In this document: in pieces, positions 1-5,208 of the stretch
How the letters are laid out: each line of letters starts with the position of its first letter
How positions within the stretch are numbered: the first letter of the stretch is position 1
Made by a program: the position numbers and the translations under genes
The notes under the pieces: model-generated
Seen by the model: the letters and a program-made list of their open reading frames with translations, nothing else
Database searches by the model: none
Told to the model about the DNA's origin: nothing
Assembly (NCBI GenBank): GCA_007129225.1
Contig: SKVX01000089.1
Location: forward strand, 1 to 7,913
DNA: 7,913 bases
Direction: 5' to 3'
Source of the DNA: Halomonas sp.
Lineage (GTDB): Bacteria; Pseudomonadota; Gammaproteobacteria; Pseudomonadales; Halomonadaceae

Positions 1-328
1 GTCCTGCTACCGCGGCGCGCACCTGCTGGGCGGGCGACCCCGCTTCCTGCTCGGCGGCTCCGGCCATATTGCCGGGGTCATCAACCCCGCCGGCTCGCCG
101 AAGTACGGCTACCGGACCTATAGCCACCTGCCCCGCGACCCCGAGCGCTGGCTGGCCTCGGCCATCCATCACCCGGGCTCCTGGTGGCCGGAGTGGCGCA
201 ACTGGGTCAAGCGTCACGGCGGTGGTCAGGTACCCGCCCGCGAGCCCGGTGGTGAACACTATCCCCCCATCGAGGAGGCGCCGGGCTCCTATGTTCGCGT
301 GCGGGCCGACGAGGCGATCAACCCATGA
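1..328 (+). CDS. phaC: Class I poly(3-hydroxyalkanoate) synthase, C-terminal fragment
   Basis: The last 108 codons of a PHA synthase, which polymerises (R)-3-hydroxyacyl-CoA into storage polyester at the granule surface. The frame starts at base 2 and ends at the TGA at 326-328; the 5' part, including the catalytic Cys and Asp, lies outside the window. Seen here: the block GGSGHIAGVINP near visible residues 18-29, whose His (codon 65-67) matches the catalytic-triad His of class I synthases; then KYGYRTY, and the C-terminal signature GSWWPEW..W followed by an ARxPG-type segment and an APGSYV-like end, all in family order. The C-terminus looks complete. No gene follows on the same strand; the next + strand gene is at 3004. 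The alternative, a class II synthase, is less likely because the GSGHIAGVINP and GSWW blocks fit class I better. The family assignment is firm; the substrate chain length is inferred. Confidence 0.93.
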   Translation, partial: SCYRGAHLLGGRPRFLLGGSGHIAGVINPAGSPKYGYRTYSHLPRDPERWLASAIHHPGSWWPEWRNWVKRHGGGQVPAREPGGEHYPPIEEAPGSYVRVRADEAINP

Positions 329-434
329 AGCGATGGAGCCGCCACCCGGCAGGCCTGGCTTCAAGACCACCGAGGTCTCGCCCCCAGGCGATGTGTTCAG
401 ATTGAGCGGGCGCATACGGCAGAGTAATACCGGC

Positions 435-691
435 TCAAGGCTTCAGCGCCAGCCAGGAAGCGCCACCGCCTGGCCTCCCCAGAGCCTGCAGTTCGGCGCG
501 GTAGGTCCGCGCGAGACACTCGGGCTGCAGCACCTCCCCGGGCGGCCTGCCGCGATACGCTGGCCGGTCTCCATCAGCCAGACCCTGTCGGCATAGGTCC
601 CCGCCAGGTTGAGTTCGTGCAGCACACAGACGATGGCCATGTGAAGCTGGCGTGCCAGCCAGCGCGAACGACGCATGAGCCGCTGCTGCTG
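435..691 (-). pseudogene. Remnant of haem/Fe-siderophore ABC transporter ATPase (HmuV/FecE-like)
   Basis: The 3' end of an ABC ATPase gene, non-functional here. From 691 downward the minus strand reads QQQRLM, then a helix, then VCVLHELNLAGTYADRVWLM. This resembles the H-loop region of HmuV/FecE/BtuD-type importers, where VLHDLN and YADRV are usual. After IAAG the frame breaks. A shift of one base near 543-547 recovers PPGEVLQPECLARTY and runs to a TGA at 435-437. Adding one C to the GGCCGCCC stretch would restore the common GPPGEVL wording, so a single-base deletion is the simplest explanation. Walker A, Q-loop, signature and Walker B are all missing: in-frame TGA at 692-694 and then the end of the SDR gene sit where they should be. 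The H-loop acidic residue is Glu instead of the usual Asp. The remnant shows that a metal- or haem-uptake locus once lay here or was inserted and mostly deleted. The family call is moderate, because only about 80 residues remain. Confidence 0.72.
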
Positions 692-705
692 TCACCGCTC
701 GCAAT

Positions 706-1371
706 TTACCAGGGCAGAGGCTCGCCGTTGCTGTGCCAGAAGGTGCCGGTGGTCTCCAGGTTCAGTGCCTCGATGCGCGCCGCGATGCCGGCGGCGGCCT
801 CTTCCGGCGATATCAGGCCACCGAAGTTGACCATGCGGGTCTTCACGAAACCGGGGTGGAGCTGAATGACCGCTATTCCACGCGGCGCCAGGTCCATGGC
901 CAACGACTTGCCGAAGGCGTTGAGCGCCGCCTTGGAGGCGCGGTAGCCGTAACGGCCGCCGGAGTCGTTATCGGCGATCGAGCCCATGCGACTGGTGATG
1001 TTGGCAATCTTGGCGCCCTCCCCCAGGTTGTCGAGCAGCGCCTCGACGATCGCAAGGGGGGCGTAGGCGTTGATCTCCATCTGTTCGCGAATGGTGTCGA
1101 AGTTCAGCTCGCCAAGGGACTCGTCGCGCAGCAGGCCGGCATTGTTGATCAGCAGGTCGAGCCGCTGGCCCTTCATTTCACCGGCAAGCCGGGCCACATC
1201 ATCGGCACGGGTCACGTCGATACCTGTCACCACCCGGCTGGCCACTTCATCCAGCTCGGCGGAAGCTTGGCGACAGACTCCAATCACCTGCCAGCCCTCG
1301 CCATGATAGTGGCGGGCCAGTGCCAGGCCGACGCCACGATTGGCACCGGTGATCAATACGGTTGAGGACAT
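706..1371 (-). CDS. Short-chain dehydrogenase/reductase (classical SDR, C-factor-like)
   Basis: A 221-residue cytosolic NAD(P)(H)-dependent oxidoreductase of the classical SDR family; its substrate cannot be told from sequence. A Rossmann fold starts at once: TGANRGVG at residues 8-15 is the TGxxxGxG cofactor loop, NNAG is at 76-79, the structural Asn in INAYA is at 101, a candidate active-site Ser is at 127 (ITSRMGS), and the YxxxK pair is Tyr143/Lys147. The adenosine-binding loop has Arg34 after VIGVC, which is compatible with NADP but not decisive. The C-terminus, GTFWHSNGEPLPW, matches the usual short SDR ending, so the gene is complete although a decayed gene abuts it. The length fits C-signal/CsgA-like SDRs, which are shorter than FabG. 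The ATG at 1371 follows an AGGAG (1377-1381 on the other strand) at 5 nt. Its promoter should lie in the repeat-rich spacer upstream. Confidence 0.9.
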   Translation of the reverse strand: MSSTVLITGANRGVGLALARHYHGEGWQVIGVCRQASAELDEVASRVVTGIDVTRADDVARLAGEMKGQRLDLLINNAGLLRDESLGELNFDTIREQMEINAYAPLAIVEALLDNLGEGAKIANITSRMGSIADNDSGGRYGYRASKAALNAFGKSLAMDLAPRGIAVIQLHPGFVKTRMVNFGGLISPEEAAAGIAARIEALNLETTGTFWHSNGEPLPW

Positions 1372-1389
1372 GATGGCTCCTGTTGGTTT

Positions 1390-1411
1390 ATGGAACGATG
1401 CATGGAACGAT
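1390..1411. repeat. 12-bp-period direct repeat upstream of SDR start
   Basis: ATGGAACGAT occurs at 1390-1399 and again at 1402-1411, exactly 12 bp apart, with ATGCAT at the join. The pair lies 19-40 bp upstream of the SDR start codon, where a regulator would overlap the promoter or the leader. Operator function is inferred from position only. Confidence 0.5.
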
Positions 1412-1462
1412 CGGATAAGTGTCGGTTGGACGCTATCCTGGTGTCCACGACTTCTCCACTAA

Positions 1463-1491
1463 CTCTCAACTACTCCCCACTGCCTCTCAAC
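1463..1491. repeat. CTCTCAAC direct repeat, 21-bp spacing
   Basis: CTCTCAAC occurs at 1463-1470 and 1484-1491. Their starts are 21 bp apart, about two helical turns, so both would face the same side of the DNA. The pair is 92-120 bp upstream of the SDR start codon, a position that suits an activator. Function is inferred; eight-base repeats can arise by chance. Confidence 0.4.
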
Positions 1492-1500
1492 GCTAGAAGC

Positions 1501-1513
1501 ACCATATAATGGT
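1501..1513. repeat. Inverted repeat ACCAT-ATA-ATGGT
   Basis: Perfect 5-bp arms flank a 3-bp centre, and a second short inverted repeat, TTAC-GCAGT-GTAA, begins one base further on (1514). The site contains TATAAT at 1505-1510 on the + strand, but there is no matching -35 box 16-18 bp upstream and no + strand gene follows. A dimeric regulator site is possible; nothing more can be said. Confidence 0.35.
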
Positions 1514-1590
1514 TACGCAGTGTAAATGCTCCCCGAATTAACCGGGCGCCCCCCTATCACCCGATGCTCGCCATCGAACAAGGACGCTTC

Positions 1591-1620
1591 CATGGCCAAC
1601 CATGGCCAACCATGGCGAGC
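1591..1620. repeat. 10-bp tandem repeat CATGGCCAAC, about 2.7 copies
   Basis: CATGGCCAAC at 1591-1600 is repeated exactly at 1601-1610, and a third copy starts as CATGGC at 1611 before diverging. Each unit holds the palindromes CCATGG and TGGCCA. It lies 79-108 bp past the patatin stop codon, outside any gene, and looks like slippage-generated sequence that could vary in copy number. Confidence 0.8.
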
Positions 1621-1657
1621 CCCGATGGCGATCGCCTGTGGCGGGCCATCGGAGCTC
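1617..1657 (-). terminator. Long interrupted hairpin downstream of patatin gene, possible terminator
   Basis: Arms pair as GAGC/GCTC (1617-1620 with 1654-1657), a C/A mismatch, CCGATGGC/GCCATCGG (1622-1629 with 1645-1652), a small internal loop, then CGCC/GGCG (1633-1636 with 1640-1643) around a TGT loop: 16 pairs in 41 bases. It begins 41 nt after the patatin stop, the right place for a 3' end. No T-tract follows on either strand, so intrinsic termination is uncertain. Transcript protection or a structural role is equally possible. Confidence 0.4.
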
Positions 1658-1698
1658 CATGCCTCCTGTAAGCTTCATGCCCAAGGCTCTTGTCGCCC

Positions 1699-2742
1699 CT
1701 AACCTTGGTGCTGGGCGCCGATGCCCTGGAAAATCTGACGAAGATCGACACTCGAGCGCTCGCCGATGGCTGCAAAGTTCTCATCAAGCCAGCGTGTGAC
1801 GGTGTCACGGCCAAGATCACGCAGTTTGGTGAGAAACTCCCATTCGACATTCATCTTCGATGAAGCACCCAGCGGTTTCAGCTCCGCCTGGTTTTCTACG
1901 ATATGCACCCGTACCTGACAGTATTCATCCGCCGAGAGCTTGCCCTGGCGGATCAGCCGGTCGACGAAGTCTATCCCGCGCAGCTCCTTGATCAGGCTAC
2001 TGTTGAAACTGATCTCGTTCATCCGGTTCTGTATGTCTTGGGGGGTCATCGGCGCGCCCTTGCGCTCAATCGGATTGATCTGGATCACCACGATGTCGTC
2101 GGTACCGGTCTTGCCGTGAAAGGGAAACAGCGATGGATTACCCATGTAGCCGCCATCCCAATATGGCACGCCGTCGATCTCGACTGCCTTGTAGAGATGC
2201 GGTAGACAGGCCGAAGCCATCACCATGTCCACCGTTAACTCCTCGCGGGGGAATATCTTGACATTGCCGCTCTCCACGTTGGTGGCCGAGATGAACAGTT
2301 TGAACGCCGTGCATCTACGCACCATGTTGAAATCAATGTTCTTCTCCACCAGATCGCGCAATGGATTGATATTCATCGGATTAACCTGATAGGGAGAAGC
2401 CACCCGGGAAAGTGCATCCAGAGCTTGATACATGGGGTTGTTTTCCAGCCCCCAGTTGCCCGTCAAAACGTCGTAGGGCGTGCGTATCATCAGGCTTTGC
2501 TTTGCGCCGTTGCCCATGCATCGCCAAAAGTGCTCTAGGGCAGCACGCCCGCCTTCCGGACCATCGCGGGAAAAGCCATCGGCCAGCACCACCGCGTTCA
2601 TCGCCCCCGCCGAAGTGCCCGAGATCCCCGCGATCTGCAACCGCCCGTCTTCGAGAATCCGATCAAGCACCCCCCAAGTGAAGGCGCCATGCGCACCACC
2701 ACCCTGAAGGGCGAGGTTGATGGGTTTGGGTTTTGGGGCCAT
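1699..2742 (-). CDS. Patatin-like phospholipase family protein with C-terminal extension (DUF3734-like)
   Basis: A 347-residue predicted serine acyl hydrolase with a Ser-Asp dyad. The oxyanion motif QGGGAHGAF is at 13-21, the nucleophile elbow GTSAG at 42-46 with Ser44, and the catalytic Asp in DGG at 196-198; all key residues are present. There is no signal peptide or membrane segment, so it is probably cytosolic. Past residue 230 an added region carries ISFNSSLIKELR (244-255), typical of patatins ending in a DUF3734-type domain. In Legionella a patatin gene (patD) is paired with 3-hydroxybutyrate dehydrogenase bdhA. With phaC 1.4 kb away, a PHA-granule or lipid role is plausible but inferred. 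The ATG at 2742 has AGGA at 2751-2754, 8 nt away. Sampled 60-base lines hold 47-55% GC (1861, 2281, 2341), against 70-75% in sampled lines of genes to the right, suggesting transfer. The exact substrate is unknown. Confidence 0.9.
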   Translation of the reverse strand: MAPKPKPINLALQGGGAHGAFTWGVLDRILEDGRLQIAGISGTSAGAMNAVVLADGFSRDGPEGGRAALEHFWRCMGNGAKQSLMIRTPYDVLTGNWGLENNPMYQALDALSRVASPYQVNPMNINPLRDLVEKNIDFNMVRRCTAFKLFISATNVESGNVKIFPREELTVDMVMASACLPHLYKAVEIDGVPYWDGGYMGNPSLFPFHGKTGTDDIVVIQINPIERKGAPMTPQDIQNRMNEISFNSSLIKELRGIDFVDRLIRQGKLSADEYCQVRVHIVENQAELKPLGASSKMNVEWEFLTKLRDLGRDTVTRWLDENFAAIGERSSVDLRQIFQGIGAQHQG

Positions 2743-2884
2743 GTGATCGGTCCTGTTGGTGGTGGATGGGCCTGCTGCATTTACGGCTGGAGCTCAGGAC
2801 GCGCAAATTTCTCGTAGCATAAAGATAGGGGCAGAGGGTTATCCGTCTGATAGCGTACATAACCGCTGGACCCTGGAGAGCAAT

Positions 2885-2912
2885 GGGGGCTTGGCCCCCG
2901 CCAATTGGGCCA
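2885..2912 (+). promoter_or_regulatory. Two mutually exclusive hairpins upstream of GDH
   Basis: Hairpin A is GGGGGC (2885-2890), loop TTG, GCCCCC (2894-2899). Hairpin B is TGGCCC (2892-2897), a 9-nt loop, GGGCCA (2907-2912). They share 2892-2899, so only one can form at a time. They lie about 90-120 nt before the GDH start codon. Whether this part is transcribed is unknown. No T-run follows either stem, which argues against a standard attenuator. Confidence 0.35.
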
Positions 2913-2992
2913 TTTGAAGACCAACACTCCGATGACAAGGAAGGATGGCTGCTACGCTTTCTTCATATCGGCCACTACCCCATCCCGACAAT

Positions 2993-2997
2993 GGAGG
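2993..2997 (+). promoter_or_regulatory. Ribosome binding site that decides the GDH start
   Basis: GGAGG sits 6 nt before the ATG at 3004. It directly abuts another in-frame ATG at 2998, which leaves that codon no spacer. This selects 3004 over both 2998 and the TTG at 2905. Confidence 0.8.
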
Positions 2998-3003
2998 ATG
3001 ACG

Positions 3004-4302
3004 ATGTCACGGCAAATGGATCATGCCAATCTCTTCGACGATGCCCGTTCGCGCCTGGAAGATGTCTTCGCCGCACTCGACGTACACGACGATGTGATCG
3101 AGCGCCTGATGCAGCCCAGTCTGTCGCTACAGGTGAGCGTGTCGGTGCGCATGGACGATGGGCGGCTGCGCGTCTTCCCCGGCTGGCGAGTGCACTATGA
3201 CACCACCCTGGGCCCTGCCAAGGGTGGGATTCGCTTCCACCCCGACGTCGATCAGCTGGAGGTCACCACGCTGAGCTTCTGGATGGCGGTGAAGTGCGCC
3301 GTCGTCGACCTGCCCTACGGCGGTGGCAAGGGCGGGGTCAAGGTCGACCCCAAGCAGCTCTCCCGCCTCGAGCTGGAGCGGCTCGCGCGGGGCTACATTC
3401 GCGCCATTGCCGATGTGATGGGCCCCCGGCGCGACATCCCCGCACCGGACGTCAACACCAACGCCACGGTGATGGGCTGGATGGCCGACGAATACGACCA
3501 TATCGTGCGCGGCAAGGAGCCTGCTGCGATTACCGGCAAGCCACCGGCCCTGGGCGGGTCCCTCGGCCGAGTGGCGGCCACCGGGCGTGGCGCCCTGCAC
3601 GTGCTTGACCAGTGGGCCAAGCGTGAGCAGCGCAAGCCGGAAGACACGACCCTGGCCATCCAGGGCTTCGGCAATGCCGCCTACCACTTTGCCCGCCTGG
3701 CCCACGAGCGCGGCTATCGCATCGTCGCCCTCTCCGACTCGGGCGGCGCCATCTGCAGCGACGAAGGGCTGGACCCGGAGCCGATCATGCAGCAGAAGAC
3801 AAGGAACCAGCGGCTGCACGACCTCGTCTACTGCGATGAGTCGGTCTGTATCGCCGAGGACGTCGAGCACCTCGACCGGGACGACCTGTTGACCCTGGAT
3901 GTCGATGTGCTGGCACTGGCGGCGCTCGAGGATCAGATTCACGACGACAACGTGGGCCAGGTGAAGGCAAAGGCCCTGCTCGAGATCGCCAATGGCCCGG
4001 TTACCAGCAAGGCCGAGGCGGCGCTCGACGAGCGGGGCGTTCCGGTCCTGCCGGACGTGCTGGCCAATACCGGCGGCGTCATCGCCAGCTACTTCGAGTG
4101 GGTGCAGAACCTCACCGGCGAGCGCTGGTCGGAGGAGACCGTCAACGAGCGCCTGGCGGAACGGATCGAAAGCCAGGGCCGGCTGGTGCTGGAGCGGGCC
4201 GATAAGGAGTCGATTTCCTACCGCCAGGCCGCCTATCGCCAGGGTATCGAACGCATCGCCCGCGGCATCCTTCAACGGGGCAACTGCCAGGACAGCGAAT
4301 GA
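3004..4302 (+). CDS. gdhA: Glutamate dehydrogenase (Glu/Leu/Phe/Val dehydrogenase family)
   Basis: A 432-residue enzyme for reversible oxidative deamination of glutamate to 2-oxoglutarate and ammonia, normally a cytosolic hexamer. The N-terminal substrate domain has GGIRFHPDV (74-82), Lys97 in WMAVKCA, PYGGGKGGV (104-112) with catalytic Lys109, and PAPDVNTN (147-153) with the catalytic Asp149. The dinucleotide domain has GFGNAA (221-226), where GFGNVG is more usual, then VALSDSGG (241-248); the Asp245 after the second strand suits NAD. ANTGGVIASYFEWVQN (354-369) is the conserved closing motif. The length is normal for the roughly 420-residue class, which in other bacteria is mainly NAD-linked and catabolic; cofactor and direction are inferred. 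The ATG at 3004 was chosen on its GGAGG. It is transcribed away from the patatin gene and seems monocistronic, 116 bp before truC. Other family members (leucine or valine dehydrogenase) are shorter and lack this full motif set. Confidence 0.93.
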   Translation: MSRQMDHANLFDDARSRLEDVFAALDVHDDVIERLMQPSLSLQVSVSVRMDDGRLRVFPGWRVHYDTTLGPAKGGIRFHPDVDQLEVTTLSFWMAVKCAVVDLPYGGGKGGVKVDPKQLSRLELERLARGYIRAIADVMGPRRDIPAPDVNTNATVMGWMADEYDHIVRGKEPAAITGKPPALGGSLGRVAATGRGALHVLDQWAKREQRKPEDTTLAIQGFGNAAYHFARLAHERGYRIVALSDSGGAICSDEGLDPEPIMQQKTRNQRLHDLVYCDESVCIAEDVEHLDRDDLLTLDVDVLALAALEDQIHDDNVGQVKAKALLEIANGPVTSKAEAALDERGVPVLPDVLANTGGVIASYFEWVQNLTGERWSEETVNERLAERIESQGRLVLERADKESISYRQAAYRQGIERIARGILQRGNCQDSE

Positions 4303-4336
4303 CGGCATGCACGGCGGCCAGGTTCTCTAGGCGACA

Positions 4337-4364
4337 AGCACCGAGGTGAAGAGCACCGAGGTGA
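4337..4364. repeat. 15-bp-period direct repeat between GDH and truC
   Basis: AGCACCGAGGTGA occurs at 4337-4349 and 4352-4364, 13 identical bases with a 15-bp period. It lies 35 bp after the GDH stop and 55 bp before the truC start, in non-coding sequence. It may be a duplication by slippage or a paired binding site; the sequence does not distinguish these. Confidence 0.7.
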
Positions 4365-4367
4365 CAA

Positions 4368-4381
4368 CGCCCCGCGGGGCG
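4368..4381. repeat. 14-bp perfect GC palindrome before truC
   Basis: CGCCCCGCGGGGCG is a perfect palindrome with no loop, 37 bp before the truC start. It could be part of a GDH 3' end, but it lacks a T-tract and a normal loop, or a DNA-binding site. It directly follows the 15-bp-period repeat. Confidence 0.5.
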
Positions 4382-4418
4382 GCGACAATGGCGGCCCCGT
4401 TCCACGAGCCAGGCTGAC

Positions 4419-5186
4419 ATGTCGGAAGCGTTGACGATTCTCCACCGGGATGAACACCTGGTCGCCGTGCACAAGCCGGCCGGCCTGCTGGTGCACCGCA
4501 CGGCCCTGGCACGGGGTGAGCGCGAATTCCTGCTGCAGCGCCTGCGCGACCAGCTCGGCCAGCGGGTCTACCCGGTGCACAGACTGGACCGCCCCACCTC
4601 GGGGGCGATGGTCTTCGCCCTGTCGACGGCCGCGGCGGGCCGCCTGGCGGAGGCCTTTACCGAACGCCGGGTCACCAAGCGCTACCTGGCGGTGGTTCGC
4701 GGTGTCGGCCCCGAGCACGACTGGCTAGACTATCCGCTGCGCGAAGAGGACGGCAGCCGCCCCAAGGCGGAAATGCCGGCCATGGAGGCGATGACCGAAG
4801 TGAGGCGGCTCGACAGCGTCGAGCTGCCGGTGCAGGTGGACCGCTACCCCCAGAGCCGCTACTCGTTGATGCAGGCATCGCCCGTGACCGGGCGCCGCCA
4901 CCAGATCCGCCGCCACCTGGCACAGCGGGGCTACCCCATCATCGGCGACGCCAAGCACGGCAAGGGCAACCACAACCGCTTCTTCAAGGAGCAGCTGGCG
5001 TGCCCGCGGCTGCTGCTGGCCGCCGTGGGCCTGGCCTTCGACCATCCGTTCGAGGCGTATCGGCTGACCTTGAGCTGCGCACTGGACGCCTCCATGTCGG
5101 CACTGTTCGAACGCTTCGGCTGGGGCGGCCACCTGCCGGTGAACAACGCCGGCCTCAGCGCCCCCAACCGCGAACCCACTGCCTGA
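4419..5186 (+). CDS. truC: tRNA pseudouridine(65) synthase TruC
   Basis: A 255-residue RluA-family pseudouridine synthase that isomerises U65 in the T-arm region of certain tRNAs (tRNA-Ile and tRNA-Asp in E. coli). It opens with LTILHRDEHLVAVHKPAG (motif I near 19-22). The catalytic Asp57 sits in HRLDRPTSG (54-62). TGRRHQIRRHLA (157-168) and PIIGDAKHGKGNHNRFF (173-189) follow the TruC pattern TGRKHQLRRHLA...PIIGDSKHGD, and the FGWGGHLP near 233-240 matches the TruC tail. There is no S4 domain, as expected for TruC and unlike RluC or RluD. The start at 4419 has only a weak AGG, 5 nt away. tcdA follows after 22 bp, so they are probably cotranscribed, placing two tRNA-modifying enzymes in one unit. 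RluA is a less likely alternative, because the PIIGD..HG..NR block and length fit TruC. Confidence 0.93.
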   Translation: MSEALTILHRDEHLVAVHKPAGLLVHRTALARGEREFLLQRLRDQLGQRVYPVHRLDRPTSGAMVFALSTAAAGRLAEAFTERRVTKRYLAVVRGVGPEHDWLDYPLREEDGSRPKAEMPAMEAMTEVRRLDSVELPVQVDRYPQSRYSLMQASPVTGRRHQIRRHLAQRGYPIIGDAKHGKGNHNRFFKEQLACPRLLLAAVGLAFDHPFEAYRLTLSCALDASMSALFERFGWGGHLPVNNAGLSAPNREPTA

Positions 5187-5208
5187 CCGGGAGTCCGAGC
5201 CACCTATC

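Larger units (their letters stand above)
1372..1698. other. Gene-free spacer between SDR and patatin genes, repeat-rich
   Basis: I see no coding sequence in these 327 bases. They hold the upstream region of the SDR gene (right to left) and the downstream region of the patatin gene. Visible structure: a 12-bp-period direct repeat near the SDR start, two CTCTCAAC copies 21 bp apart, the inverted repeat ACCAT-ATA-ATGGT, a 10-bp tandem repeat, and a long interrupted hairpin. No clear sigma-70 promoter with both boxes could be found on either strand. Confidence 0.7.
2743..3003. promoter_or_regulatory. Divergent promoter region between patatin and GDH genes
   Basis: These 261 bases must hold the start sites for both divergent genes. 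The middle (about 2800-2870) is visibly AT-richer. I could not find a -35/-10 pair close to consensus on either strand. Two overlapping GC-rich hairpins lie at 2885-2912 on the GDH side. An open frame runs upstream of GDH to a TTG at 2905, but nothing supports its translation. Confidence 0.5.

Noticed and set aside
343..400. Possible terminator after phaC (GCCTGG ... CCAGGC with an inner GACC/GGTC)
   Set aside because: Short arms, a large loop and no T-tract; too weak to call.
69..596. 175-codon + strand open frame
   Set aside because: It overlaps the phaC 3' end in another frame and runs antisense to the ABC ATPase remnant. The composition is Pro/Arg/Ser-rich, typical of spurious GC-rich frames.
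435..704. 89-codon minus frame read as a separate small gene
   Set aside because: Only its second half is family-like (the end of an ABC ATPase); the first half is the same region read out of frame. It is better described as a frameshifted pseudogene.
733..1365. 210-codon open frame antisense to the SDR gene
   Set aside because: Shadow frame of an SDR with every motif intact; the predicted protein resembles no family.
1505..1510. Perfect TATAAT on the + strand as a promoter
   Set aside because: No -35 box 16-18 bp upstream, no extended -10, and no + strand gene downstream; a transcript would run antisense to the patatin gene.
2905..3003. Upstream extension of GDH to a TTG
   Set aside because: It would add 33 residues without family likeness, and the GGAGG at 2993-2997 places the start at 3004.
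3127..4308. 393-codon open frame antisense to GDH
   Set aside because: It lies over the whole GDH gene in a GC-rich region where antisense frames stay open by codon bias. Its translation has no recognisable domain, while the GDH motifs are unambiguous.
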